A stretch of DNA of 64,000 nt. Origin: Strix aluco (taxonomy: Eukaryota; Chordata; Aves; Strigiformes; Strigidae). Of this stretch, positions 1 through 48,200 are shown piece by piece. The DNA lies in NCBI RefSeq assembly GCF_031877795.1, contig NC_133935.1, forward strand, positions 49,065,330 through 49,129,329. Reading direction: 5' to 3'. The notes under the pieces were generated by a model. It saw nothing but the letters and a program-made list of their open reading frames with translations. It was not told where the DNA came from and did not search any database. Every line of letters starts with the position of its first letter. Position 1 is the stretch's first letter. A program made the position numbers and the translations under genes.

Positions 1-2029
1 TTACATCCATTTTTTAAAGGAAACTCCAAAGTTCAGGGGACTGCTTATCTTATTTTTACACTCAATGAAAACACTGAGAATACTTCACTACAAGATATTT
101 AAATCCTGGCTTGCTTAGGGACAAATAACCAATTAGAAAATTAACCAGCCTTTAAAAATAATATCTCAATGGTTTCTGATTTGTGCGACAGCCTGTGAAT
201 TAATGTAGGCTCTCAAATGAGTACAGCCGTCTTCATGGAAGCAGAAACAGATGATGCAGCACAGACTGGTTCAGCTAAATAGAGCAACCTGAAAAATAGG
301 ACCAACATACAAACCTTCCAAAGATCTTCCCGTTATACAGGGAAGGGACAATGAGAATAGAGAGTTGCCAGCCTGTAGGAGGCTGCGGAGGCACTGAGGC
401 TCAGAGCCAGCCAGTCTCCCAAAGACTTCAAGACCACTTATATGCACAAAAATATGTTGTGGAGTGTTTGAAAAACTCTTTGAGGACTTCTGGCTGAGAA
501 GTTGTTAGCTGTACAGGAAAAGAGGGCTTTCTTCAAAACTTGCCTTCTGAGGTTGGGCCTGTGGGCATTGCATCTGGACTACTGAAAGAGGCCTCCCAGC
601 CCACCCTGCTTCCCTCAGTCCTGTTTCTAGCCGTGTGGTGTCACTCTTCTCCCTTGTCCCAGCACTGAAACGTGCCTGCCTGCACAGTAAGGCACCCACT
701 TGCTGTCTGAACCAGTCATGGCTATTCTGTCTAGCAGAGGGGCAGATGAATCTCCCAGTTCAGACAGATCAAGGCAGAAGCAAGCGCCCAGGCTGTGGGG
801 AGGAGCAGGGCATGTGCCTTTAAGCAGTAACATGCCGTTCCACTGACTGTCATCTCATATAATGCATGCTAAGAGCATGTCTTTCACTAAATCTTCTAGT
901 AACCCAAAGTTTCTGATTCTCAAACTACTGGTAATTTAATTTCTTTCTTTGGCATCCAAGATGAGGTTTGAATGACACCCAAGTACAGCTGGTTCTGTAA
1001 TCTTGCATCTAGTTCTATAAAAACAACTTACTCTGGGTGCTGAGCAGCCTCAGCTCAGTGCCAATCTCCCATGTCCATCCACTCTGCTGTCGGCTGGACC
1101 TCATTGAGATTGCAGGTTTAGGGTTATAGAATTAAAGTTTACATGTCCACCCCTCATAAAGGCAAAGCTATCCATGAATCAAAATAGCCTGTATGGGAAA
1201 GTTGTGCTTGGGCTTTGTTTGGGAGACAAATCTACTACCTCTCTCTCCCTCTTTTTTTCTACCCATAGTCCAAAGTCTGATACAAACTGTACCTGAAGAA
1301 AAGTTGGAAAAGTGGGTCTCTGGGGAATGATACTAGCTAAAAACCATTGGTACATTTTTAATCCCGATCAGAACAATCATTTTACCACTCAGAAAAGTGA
1401 GATCTTGTATTTTCAGGTATGTATCATAATTGCCTGAAGGACACATGACCACCACTGTTGGTTTCTCCTCTCAACTGGATTAACAACTAGGAAACCTGTT
1501 TTTGACTAACTACCACAAGAAACACATTTAATGAGTAAACCACTTTGGATCCCAGAAGACCTTAACATTGCCTTTCCACTCCTTGGAGAGAAGCACTTTA
1601 TTTCACAACAGTTGATGCGTGTGTAACAAAAGCAGCCTTCTCCATCCAGCTCAGAGACAGAAACCTGAGTGGAATCAACATGTACACATGTAGGTAAATT
1701 ACAAGATCTTAATCAAAGTTTTTAATATGCAACTCTAGTGTACTGTAAAACAAAACCTATTTAGACACTCTAGTTAGTTACACAACAGAAAATAAACGCG
1801 TGCAAACGTTTTCTTTTTCCCCAAAGAGTAAGGAGGATTAAAAACATTACAGGCAGAGTAAAGAGGCAGAACAAGGACTCGGTTTCTTTGTTAAACAGCA
1901 TATCTAATTTAGCTGGAGACCAAAAAAATGTCAAACTTGTCAACTATGCAGCTTCATTTCTAGAAATGTTGAGCACATACCATTCTCCATTAAGTACAAT
2001 TGAAAGGGAAGAAGTTCACACTGACAAAT

Positions 2030-2095
2030 CTGGCCCTGCTATTTAGATGCCTAATCGTGGAGTTAAGCATCTAAACTTAGGCCTTATATTTAAAA
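2030..2095. repeat. Candidate ancient interspersed repeat fragment
   Basis: The words ATCTGGCCCT, TTTAGATGCCTAA and TTAGGCC occur in the order of a common, strongly decayed repeat that I remember from turtle, crocodile and bird DNA. The identification rests on memory of the consensus only. The boundaries are approximate and the family name is uncertain. Confidence 0.35.
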
Positions 2096-2821
2096 ACCTG
2101 CCTAGATGTATATGTGCTGTATACTCTTCTCAGTTGTCTCTTCATCCACTGTCTCACTTTTTATTTTAATCACAGCCACCTCTGTTCTGTGGTCCCAGTA
2201 GCCATGATTACTCCATGTGCTTCACCCGGTTAGAACACAGCTCCTTTAAACAAGTTTGCTTCTCAGCCTCTGCTTTGTAAGAAAGTAAAAAATATAACTG
2301 TTTTCTGTGCCAAGGTCATTAAAAATTACATTCTTATGCTGTGCGTCAACCAGAGATCTCCTCCCTGCACTTCCTGGATGCGACACAGCCATCTACGGTT
2401 CTAAAAATAATCCTGCTGTTTTCTGACACGCTGCTAGCCTGCATGTGCATCCTGCATGTGCTAGTTATCCACGCAGCCCTGCTGGACTTCTTGGAGCTCC
2501 TTAAATATAACCATGTGCCTCTGAATGAAAGGCTTGTATTCATATTCCAGTGAAGCCAGTAACAAATCATAATGTATCTTTGCAATACTAATCCTCAAGC
2601 AACCTTTGGATGATCCCCACTACTTGTTCCTAAATACGTAATTTACTTTCACTACATTATGTTTAATCTGTCCATGTCTGTTCCTGCCTTTCCATTATAA
2701 AGGCAGCATATTGTGCCTATCAGTTACTGAGCCATTACAGCTGGCAAGGCCCAGGCAACTCCTGAGCTGGCAAGTTACCTCTTAATTCAGGTTAACCTGA
2801 CTTCTCCTGTATTTTAAGCAA

Positions 2822-2843
2822 TTTTTTTTTTTTTTTTTTTTTT
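2822..2843 (+). repeat. Poly-T run, 22 nt
   Basis: An uninterrupted run of 22 T. It could be the A-tail of a minus-strand retroposed sequence, but nothing recognisable lies beside it. Confidence 0.8.
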
Positions 2844-3324
2844 GAATTAGAAGGCAGTCAAGGGTCCTGAGGTAAAAAAAAAAGCAGCACTGAGTGAGAG
2901 GTCAATGTTTATGTGAGCAGTGAATACAATTTCCGTCTCAATTCCAGAATTCCCTAAAAAATGGCATAATTATACTTTATACAGAAAGGGCAGACTGAAA
3001 CAGGAAAGGGAGCTTTCTTATGCGCATACTAAAGGGAAATGACAATGACTAAAATTTGAAAGGATTAGTAACTGCCTTGCAACTAAAACAATGAAAAGTG
3101 ATAACATTTCCCCTTTCTTTTAGTTCTTCTTGTACTGCAGATTGTAACTATGACCCTTTGGGCTGGGTTGGATCCCCTGCAGTAGGGCTGACTGGACACT
3201 GCAGTTACACGAGGCGATGGAGTATGTTCTACTCCCCAGGGTCCATTAGACCTTTCAGCTACTGGCGGAAGGCAGGAGCACGATCCGCGTCAGATGAAAG
3301 CAGAAACAGTAAGTTCAGCGAGAC

Positions 3325-3425
3325 AAGCTCTGTAGAGAGAGGTGATATGTTTTCATTGGACCAACTGATACAGCTGAAAAAAAGCAGACCAGCTTTCAGG
3401 AACACAAACCCTCCTTCACTAAGCC
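3325..3425. repeat. Candidate ancient sauropsid interspersed repeat
   Basis: The block contains GGTGATATGTTTTCATTGG, then ACCAACT, then CAGCTTTCAGGAACACA and CCTCCTTCA. This follows the order of a widespread reptile and bird repeat whose core I recall as TATTGGACCAACTTCTGTTGG. A 120-codon frame at 3098-3460 on the plus strand runs through it and is therefore probably not a gene. Family name and edges are not certain. Confidence 0.45.
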
Positions 3426-6400
3426 CAGCATCACTGGGCAAAGGGGAGGCAGAACAATAGCTCCCTTCTCTCGGGAAGGTTAACCATCGCTGTGGGACCA
3501 GTCTGGCAAAGATTTTATACTGTCTGAATCCAGCTATTTATTTTTGCATGGCATTTATATTTTCAAATTTTATATTATTAAAAGCTAGTTTAAACTCCAT
3601 TTGTCAACTACTGCAGCATAGCAAGAACTCATACAATTCAGCTCTTGCATTCTTTGCAACACCTGCCTGGAGATAAACCCACACCACTCCCCGCTGCTGA
3701 GCACAGGTCTTTTTGGTAGGATGTCTCTGTGTCTTAGAGTAGGATTTCTGATTACCCAAGATTATTATCAGCTCCTGCTGATAGTTTTTCACTTCATGTT
3801 CTTAATCTTCTGCGGCTGACATCCCAGTCATCTTTGCCGCAACTGAGCTGTCAAATGGAAGGCTGAGAAAGCCATCAGAGAGAAAGCACCAGCAGGAAGA
3901 GAGTGAATTTGTACGGAGCAGAAAGCTGGTACTTTTGTGCACCTATCTGATTATAACAGCAGCGAAACAAACAGAAAGAGCTGTATCTTTACAGTTAGAA
4001 GAGTCAAATTCTTGTGCAAAACAAAACATATCTTCACTATATAGCCAGTCTACCTTTCATTTATTCCTTTTTTGTTTTCTCATTAAACAGGGAAGTTGGG
4101 TTGTGAATGGCTAACACAAAATTCTAAGAGGAAAAAGCCCGTAACACAAGCAAACACCTGCACGTCTGCAATCCAAACTCTGCTTCTTTTAAAATCCAGG
4201 TAAGACACCAGCTATGTAACTGGGAGCAAAACTGACATCTTGAGAGAAAAAATCTTATTATGAAAGGTGATTTGAGGGACACTAAGGCCTGCTCTCTGCA
4301 TCCCCTTGAACTGCCTCATGTTTGTTGCTAAAAGCAAGAAGATAAAAAGCTCACTTACCAGAGTGAGCCTTTTTCCTTTCCTAATCACACTGGTGCATTT
4401 CAGGCTAGATGTTTCTAAACCACTGCTAAATACATTAACAGTATGCCAGTGTTTAGCAGCACAGTACTGCTCAAGAACAAGCCCCTTCTCAGCAGCCCAA
4501 CTGTATAAATATATACAGCCAGTTATGAAATCTATCATTACATTTTGATAGATTGTCCAGGTGTGACAAACTAGAGAGGCGTCACACATTAGCTGTACTC
4601 CAAAATGTTATAAAAAACTCTTCTTAAGTTCCTATTATATAAGACATTATAAAAATGAGGTTTTTACCTTAATACTTAACCTGCATTGTCTACCACTGAT
4701 ATTTTTAAAAAAGTTTAATAAAAACTATGGGTAGCCCAAACAAGGCTTTAATATTGCTTTAGCCCCAGGCCATCACTGGGCATCCATTTCACAAAATGAG
4801 ACAGAGAGAGGACACATTCCTGCTGAATTGCAGCTCTGTCTTGAAGGTAAGCTTCCTGCGAGACAAACCTCCTTTTCATACATGTAACAGCAGCAAACCA
4901 CTCTCCTTCAACCTCAAGCCTGAGAGTAGCTGTTCACCCCTCAACAGGAAAACTACTCTGGCACAGTGCCCCCAGAGCCTGCAAGAACTTAGCAAGTTGT
5001 ACAAAACCAGATGCAAAAATCTGTCAAACAAGTGCCAAGTTACCAAAGCTAAAGGTAACACAAAACTTTGAACTGACTGAAGGCATACTTCCTGTTCCTG
5101 TGGGGAAAACGAGAAAACCTCACGTATGTTGTTCTAAAGTGTTTCCAGGGACAAGGCTAGCAAAGCTAACTTACCACCAGTCACTCATATTTTATTCAGA
5201 ATCATCTGGATCTGCTCCCATTTTTAAATGCCACCCTGGTATCTACGCTAGCTTTTCCACTGGGACTGCATCAACAGTAGCTTTTTAAAGTAAAGAATGC
5301 TAATATCAGCAGCAAAGCACTTAACAGCAGAAAAGGACCAAGGTCCATCTTGTTACCACAGTTTAGTTATATGTAGAATATGAAGTAAAATGAAAAGCAG
5401 AAAGTAAACACCAGGGTTTGTACAGTACAGCTCCAATTGCAACAGCACATACAGGGTGATGACTACATATTGTTAAAGATGCCAAGTCCCTGATTCCTCT
5501 TTCAGGAAAGCCAAAAACTAAATGAAATAAACATAATTAGCAGGAAAACAGATTAAAGCAATGTAGTAAAAACTAGAATAAGCAAGTTTCCCACCAGGTA
5601 ACTATCGGTAATTTTTATAAGACTCCAATTTTACCTCAGTATTTAAAAGTTCCGAGTTCAGCCACAAAACGTGCAAACTCCTTGAAATATTTATATAGAC
5701 AGAAATCCAAGTGACACCATTTTGCCTTATGCACACCTAGATCCCAAAGTGTATGCAATTCAAGCAAAAGATGGAGAAAGACAAGAACTGTTCTCCCTTT
5801 CAATAAGCAGACATCAGTCAAGTGATTAAAAATTTATTCCCACCCTACACATGGTATCCAAAGAAACAATACATACAGAGATCTATTTATCCCACAATTA
5901 CACAAGCCTGCTGGATTTAATATTTTGAATCATATGACAAAGTTCAAGATACTTTATTTGTTAGATACAACAGGTAAATCTCAAAGGAGAGTTCTTGAAC
6001 GTATGAAAAAAATCACGTCACTTAAGTGACCTCCACGACTTACACATTCCAGCAACAGACTGTATTTATAATGTATTGTTTTAATGATACTGTGAACCTT
6101 CTTTTGCAGATCTGCGCCTCTCCTTTAGGAGTCTATTTTCAGACATGGTTGTTTTGTTCATTCTACCACTTACATATATTTACATTAGTCTCATCCCAGA
6201 TATGGTTGTCATACAGGCTTCCAATTCAGTTGTTGTCTTCTAACTGTAAGTCTTTGCGCTCTATCTACATTTAGAAGAACTTGTGCACAGCACAAATTAA
6301 CGCAAATGGCTTTCTCAGTGTATGTACTGAAGGATATGCATCCACAGATTGACTGTCTGAACACATCTTCCAGCAGTCCAGGCTGTATTTTTAAACTAAT

Positions 6401-7294
6401 TATATAGATTTATAAAAATGTATACAAAAAATTATCCTTGGACCAGTACAATGTCTAAGACACAGTTGGTAAAGGTGGAAAATTATTCAGGTATTTCTAA
6501 CTCTGAAATGATAGAGAGTATTACAGTGTAAACTTAGGTCACACAGAGAAATAACTTTTTCTTAAATCAAGAACTCTGTAACAGAATAAATAAATTACAA
6601 GTTTGAGAAGATCTACATTGTTTCCTACACAAAGATTTGTTACCTATATTGTAAAAAGCTTAGAGGAATGAAGCATCATTTCTGTCGGTGGTTGTAAAAC
6701 TTAAATACCTGCTTTTGTTCACGTAATTCCCCTCTTTAAATCTACTAGAGGTAGATGAAGATAAAACGAACCCCAAAATGTAAGGACTAAGATACTGCAA
6801 ATAAATTCTAGATTTGCAGGGTTAGTGAACATATGTTCTCACCAGATTTACTGAAAGCAGTTATTTTTTCTTTCTTTTTTTAAATAGAACAGCACTGAAC
6901 TTCTTCCTTCCCCGTTGTCAAAATCAGTGCTTGATACTGTCATGAAATAATTTTCAAAGCTTTCCTGAATTAGAGCAGAAGCAGGTCCCACCTCGCACCC
7001 TTCAGTCACTCCGATACATTTCCAGGGACTGCCTGTTGAGGAAACACTGCCCACCCTGCACTGCCCAGACCACCCCTGGGCCTCCCCCGACTCCATGACA
7101 GCAGCCAAACCTGCAGATCCCACTAGAGGTGACTCTTGGGGAAAGGTGCGGGAGCGAGGCAGGTGGGGCTGAAGGCAGGAGAGAGAACCGGGCGACCTTC
7201 ACGTCCGTTACAGATGGTGAGCTTTCCCAAGATTTCTCAAAAAATATTTTTAGCATGGGTGTCTGTGTGTGAGGGCCGCAAAATATTTGGTTAT

Positions 7295-8135
7295 TACCAC
7301 AAAATCAGAGATTTTATTAGGCCCACGAGTATTTACAAGATCTCATGTAAAGCCTTGGTTTTGGCATAGAGAAAATTATAAAGCAGTAACAGAATTTTCT
7401 GAAACACAAATGACTTCATTAATGTCCTGATGGACCAAAAGAAAAATTTGAGGTGAGCTGTTTAGATCCGATTTCCTACTTTCCTATAGCTTGGCCTGTT
7501 GCTTCAAGTTTTCCAGTGTTCCCTCTAGTCTCTCTCCACCTGTAATTTTATCTACTTTCTTCAGCCAAAAACAATCAATGTGTTGAAGTCAAACATACGT
7601 AAGAAAGCATCCAAGAAATAGGAATTAGCTTGGCGGCCCTTTTTAATACTGAACAAAAAAGTATGTTTCCTCTTCACTGTTCACCAGACAAAAAGGAGGA
7701 AGCATCACCACATACCAGAACATCTGCATAAAAGTGCCTCCAAGTTTCTTCACAACAGCAATACTGGCATGATCACAAGGACAGGATTCCTTTTCTTTCT
7801 CTGTATTATAACAGTAACCATCACGATCTCATTTGGTATGCAAAAAATGATAATTACTTCAGTACAATTTCCACAGCAATTTGAAGTGTGCCTTTTTCTC
7901 TTTTAAGTTACCATTTAAATTTAATGAAAACGATAGGATGGACTGCGATGCAAAACCCCAGCATTTCACATAATTCAGTTCGTTTGGTTTAGTTACAGAA
8001 TAACGATCCTGGAGGTTAAACTGAAACCATAGATCTAAATGAATGAGGCAATTTTGTGCATTCTAGAACCAATGCATATTTAAATACTTGTTTTCCTTCA
8101 CAATATTATTAGTCACATCTCCCGAACCCCTTGTT
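7295..8135 (-). other. SLC35E3: Probable SLC35E3 3' untranslated region
   Basis: AT-rich sequence between the SLC35E3 stop codon and the first canonical polyadenylation hexamer. There is no coding potential. The left end is inferred from the hexamer only. Confidence 0.4.
7313..7318 (-). terminator. SLC35E3: Candidate SLC35E3 polyadenylation signal
   Basis: AATAAA on the minus strand (TTTATT on the plus strand), about 0.8 kb after the SLC35E3 stop codon. It is the first canonical hexamer I found downstream of the stop. Cleavage would fall near 7295. A longer UTR using signals further left, for example TTTATT near 5953, is equally possible. Confidence 0.4.
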
Positions 8136-12498
<4,363 letters not shown>

Positions 12499-12609
12499 CT
12501 AAGGACACCCACGCTACGGTGCGGGACCTCGCCCCGCCCCCCCCCCCACCTCGGGGATACCCCCAGCTCCTCTCAGCAACGGGACTGGGTATTTCTGTAA
12601 ACACACACA

Positions 12610-13194
12610 TAAAAATATATGTCCCTATAGGTGTAACACAAATTACGTTGTCAGGTGTCAGAAGGCAGCACCGGGGTGAAGGAGCTGAAGCCCCAGCCCC
12701 GCTGCATTACAGCTCCATCCTCCACACTCTCGTTAAGGGACAAGCAGCTGAATGTCTGTTTACAGTGTAAACAGGGCCAGAACAAGGTTTCCAAATAAAT
12801 TAGAAAATCTCAAACTTGGGAGTTTCCATATACAACCACCCTTCCTCCAGTTCGGGATTACACCAGCATTTTAGCAACTACACAAGGTAGGTGAGAACAG
12901 TACAACCCCTGAAGCAAGCCCTTCTCTCTTCCGGAGGGCTGGCACTGGCCCTTCGACTTTTGCTTGTGACGTTCCTCTCCTCCAGGCCCCTGCACCTGCT
13001 TCCTTCTCCCCTGCTTTCCACACCCTCCTCCTGCAGTCTCGCTCTCCTCTCCACTGTACCCTTGCACATACTTCTCCCACCAAGTAATGTTTCCAGTCGA
13101 GGGGCAGCTCTTTGGTGTGTAGCAAAGAGATTAAGGAGGTTCATACAATCACCATATTCATATAATGACATTTTAGAGTAGAAGGAACAAACGT
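12610..13194. other. Short intergenic gap between NUP107 end and SLC35E3 promoter
   Basis: About 0.6 kb with no coding exon. Overlapping frames on both strands around 12858-13181 have no family similarity. The interval lies between the NUP107 polyadenylation site and the SLC35E3 CpG island. Confidence 0.6.
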
Positions 13195-13213
13195 TTCCTG
13201 TTTGTGAAGCATT

Positions 13214-13219
13214 TTTATT
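13214..13219 (-). terminator. NUP107: NUP107 polyadenylation signal
   Basis: AATAAA on the minus strand, about 195 nt after the NUP107 stop codon. Cleavage is expected near 13195, giving a short 3' UTR of about 220 nt. Three AATAAA-free kilobases are not available before SLC35E3, which supports use of this site. Confidence 0.7.
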
Positions 13220-13412
13220 AGAAAAAAAAATTATGAAAAAGGCTGTATAACAAATATCAGCTCTGAAGTTGGTCGGAATTTTTCAAGTTGAAACTGATGT
13301 CTGAGGGTTGCATTTTTCCCAAGACCAGAACAGTTTGTCCAAGTCATGGTTTTGCTTTTTTATAACCAGAATGTCCATGTTCAGAAGTTTTTGCAAGTAT
13401 CTACATGAAATC

Positions 13413-44938
<31,526 letters not shown>

Positions 44939-45270
44939 GCCGGCCCCCGGCCCGGCACAACCCAGGCTCGACCGTTCCCGCCTCCGGCAGCGCCGGGCCG
45001 CCACCCGGAAGGAGAGGGGCGGGCTTCCGCCCGCGCGAGGCGGGACTGCCGCACTGCGCCTGCGCCGCGCCCCGCGGCCGGGCCACCGGCGCCGAGCCCC
45101 GCCGGCAGCCCGGCCCCGCGGAACGGCTGTGCTAGGCTGAGGGCAGCCGCGCCCCGTCAGGCGGCCGGGTAGGCCGCGGCGATGAGCCGGTAACGGCCCG
45201 CCCTGCCCTCCTCTGCCCGGGCGGCAACTGTCACCCGCCAACGGCTGCTCTCCTCTGTCACAGCGCGGGC

Positions 45271-48200
45271 AGGGGGATCCCGCATTAAGCGGCAAAGCTT
45301 AAACCCCCCCTAGTTTAAAAGTTTCAGGTGCTGTTTAGGTTATCTCATTGCACAGAGGAGGACTAAGCGGATGCGCGAAGTATTTTCTTACACGTTCAGT
45401 TGGAGCAACCTGCCTACCAGCCTTTGCAAGGATGAGTTTTTCACCAATTTACAAACTATTTTGTAAATTTCTCTATTCCTCTTCCTCTCCCCTTTCTCCC
45501 AGTGTAACACGGAGTAATGGCACCAACTTTCAGAGGTAAGGTAGTAACTACCATGCAGGATCACTCAATGCTCATCTCCCTGGACACGCTAACCGTTATA
45601 AAACTACCTCTTCCCTTCCTCCCCAAAATGGATTTTAAACCTTTTAACTACAGAAAACCAGTTACTACTCTTACCAGTACTAATGACTGATGCCTGCAAG
45701 CAGTTGGTGCTAATTGCTGTAAAAGGCCTCAAGACAAGAATGCACCCAAGGACGTAATTTTTGCAACTGTGATGGGTACATCCCGGACAGGCAGATAAAC
45801 CAGCAGACACCTGTGGAAGCCCCTCAGAGACCCTTCCCCAGATTTTAGTATGCTCACACGTAGGCATTAGATTCTCTGGAAATAGGTGTGTACTTCTCAG
45901 AAATTACATGAATATTCATTTCTTTTGTTGTATATAATAAGTGTGCCCTTGTCTTTGGCATGCACGTCAGGTGGAATGATCCCCTGCGCATCCAGTGCTG
46001 CATTGAAGAATGCCTGCCTTCTAAAACTTCAAACTAAGATAGAGGGTTCTTTTGTGACCAAATTTATGGTAACAACTGTACTACTGACAGTAGTTCATTT
46101 ACATGTGCTCTAGTATAACAGTCCAAACTGCAATATAGCGTAGACAAGCAAGTTCCGAAAAAACACTTGCAAGTACTAAGGTGTATTCGGGGCTACAGCT
46201 CTAAGGGGGTACACTTTGAGCAAATCAGGCATTTAAATTCCTCGTAGAGGGATACATCTGAAACCAGCTGCAAAAGGCAGCAGAACTGTAAAACAGCATA
46301 TTAAGTCCCAGAGGTTGCTTAAGATGCTGATAAAATGCCGTGGCACCCAAGCTTGATGGCATTGAAGCTGCTCAGGTGGCTGCACGGGAAGAAGGCGGCT
46401 GAGAAGCCTGACAAAGATTGGGTATGCAAGAACACAGCAAGCAGCAGATGCTCAGAAAGTAGATTAGTCACTCAGGAAGCATAGTTTGGGATTTAAAAAA
46501 AAAAGTTGCCCTTCTATCATGTAGACTGTCATGAAGGCACAAGTGAACTACCTTCATTATGGCAGAAAACAAAAAGAATGTTAATACAACTATTATATCC
46601 TAATCCAGTACTACATATTTAATAGAATTTACCTCTCAACACATCCTCACAAAACAGTGTAGCATTATTGTCTCTGTAGTGCAGTGGGAAATTCAAACAG
46701 AGTAATGCACAAATTAGTATCTGGTCCAATTCTTTTCCAACAGTTTGCACTCTCAGGCTAGCCTTTTCTTGGGGCAGAAAAGTATAAACAAGCGAGAGAT
46801 GATGAATGATGACAGAGAAGATGCCTCCTTCCCATGCTGCCTCAAGTTTATTCAAAGCAGTGACAGCTGAGAACAAAGCAAAAGAAATAAGATTGAAGAG
46901 AAATTAAGAGGGCAGCATGCATGCTTTAAAAAGACCCAAACCAACCCAATCTGCAAAAGAATATAAAAGATTTGGGGACCTTGGGAGAACTTGTCTTAGT
47001 ATATACAGCCTCTTTAAGTACAGGCTGGGGAAGCACCTGGGAGGTGCAACTTGAAGTTGGCTTCAGTAAGGGGGCAAGGGTGGGGAACAGGACAAAAAAC
47101 CTGGAGGTGTTTTCAGACAGTGTTTTTTGACTGGCATGCCACTTCATATTTATCTAATGAGAGGGAAAAAGGGAAAAAGAAGAAAAAAGAACATTTCATG
47201 CAAGCATTTTACACTTCCAAGAAGCAGAAGGGAATGCAAATTTTTCAGTAAGTGATATAAAGGACTCTGAATTTAAATTATTAAAAATTATAAATCCATC
47301 TTAAGTTTCACATATTTGCATCAACACTGATCCTAACTGCAGCCATGTTTTCAGAGTATCACCAGGGGTAGCAATGCTCCATACTTAGAGGCAGGACAAG
47401 CAAGGACAACTCAGCAGCTAGCACAACTAACACAAAAACATGGCATGTTTATCGCCACCACCTAAGACTCCTCTGCTCCCTACTAGCTTTCTTTCAAGCT
47501 AGTGGGCTTTACAGGATGTACTAGGTTAAAGTTCAGGATATACTAGATTAAAATTAAACAAGTAAACTAACTCAAAACTCCAATTACCCTTTACAAAGTA
47601 TGTTTTAATATAGACAGTGTACAAATCAATTAAATTGCCCTAATGTATTCCTATACATGACATCTGCATATACAAAATTGTAGTCTTAGTTCAGAACTAC
47701 CAAAAGCAAGAGCACAGCAGAGTTCTTGTGCAGTATGACAGCAGCAAAACTGCATTCAGTACAAAGCAAGCCGTGGAACCTACACTATACCTTGCCTTTT
47801 TGTAAGGGAAGAAAGCCCATGTTTTTGCCCATCTATCTTAGTTAAAACACACTCCTGGGAGTGTGATTTTTTACTTTTAAAATTTAAATGTAAGGAAACT
47901 TTTTTGAAAAAACAAAACAAACCAATCTCAAGCATTTAACTGAAGTGTTTATGTGCTTGCTTAGTATTAAAATACCCGTTTACTGTCAAATTAATGTGTG
48001 ATGGGGTCTTACCCTAAACAAATTGATTCGCATGCCTACTCCTACTGAAGAATCTCAGCTAAAACCCCTTTTTTATTAAAAGGAAAAAGAAAGAGACAAA
48101 TTTGTAACTGTCATTTTATTTGTGTCTGAAAATCATGACAGTAGTACCAAGGGTCTTTGTTGTATTGGGCACATTACAAGCAGTAAACCCAGTTTATGAG

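Larger units (their letters stand above)
1..7294. other. Gene-free region downstream of SLC35E3
   Basis: No open frame here looks like a protein family I recognise, and there is no CpG island or spliced exon set. It is AT-rich, with a 22-T run at 2822-2843 and two stretches resembling old sauropsid interspersed repeats, listed separately. In the human arrangement MDM2 follows SLC35E3 on the same strand. No MDM2 coding sequence was recognised here, so if the order is conserved its promoter lies beyond the left edge. Confidence 0.6.

Noticed and set aside
3098-3460. 120-codon plus-strand open frame with protein-like composition
   Set aside because: The second half overlaps a recognisable old interspersed repeat, and no family similarity or exon partners were found.
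45348-45539. Possible divergent gene starting from the NUP107 promoter on the plus strand
   Set aside because: A donor-like CAGAG|GTAAGG follows, but the peptide is without similarity and no second exon could be linked.
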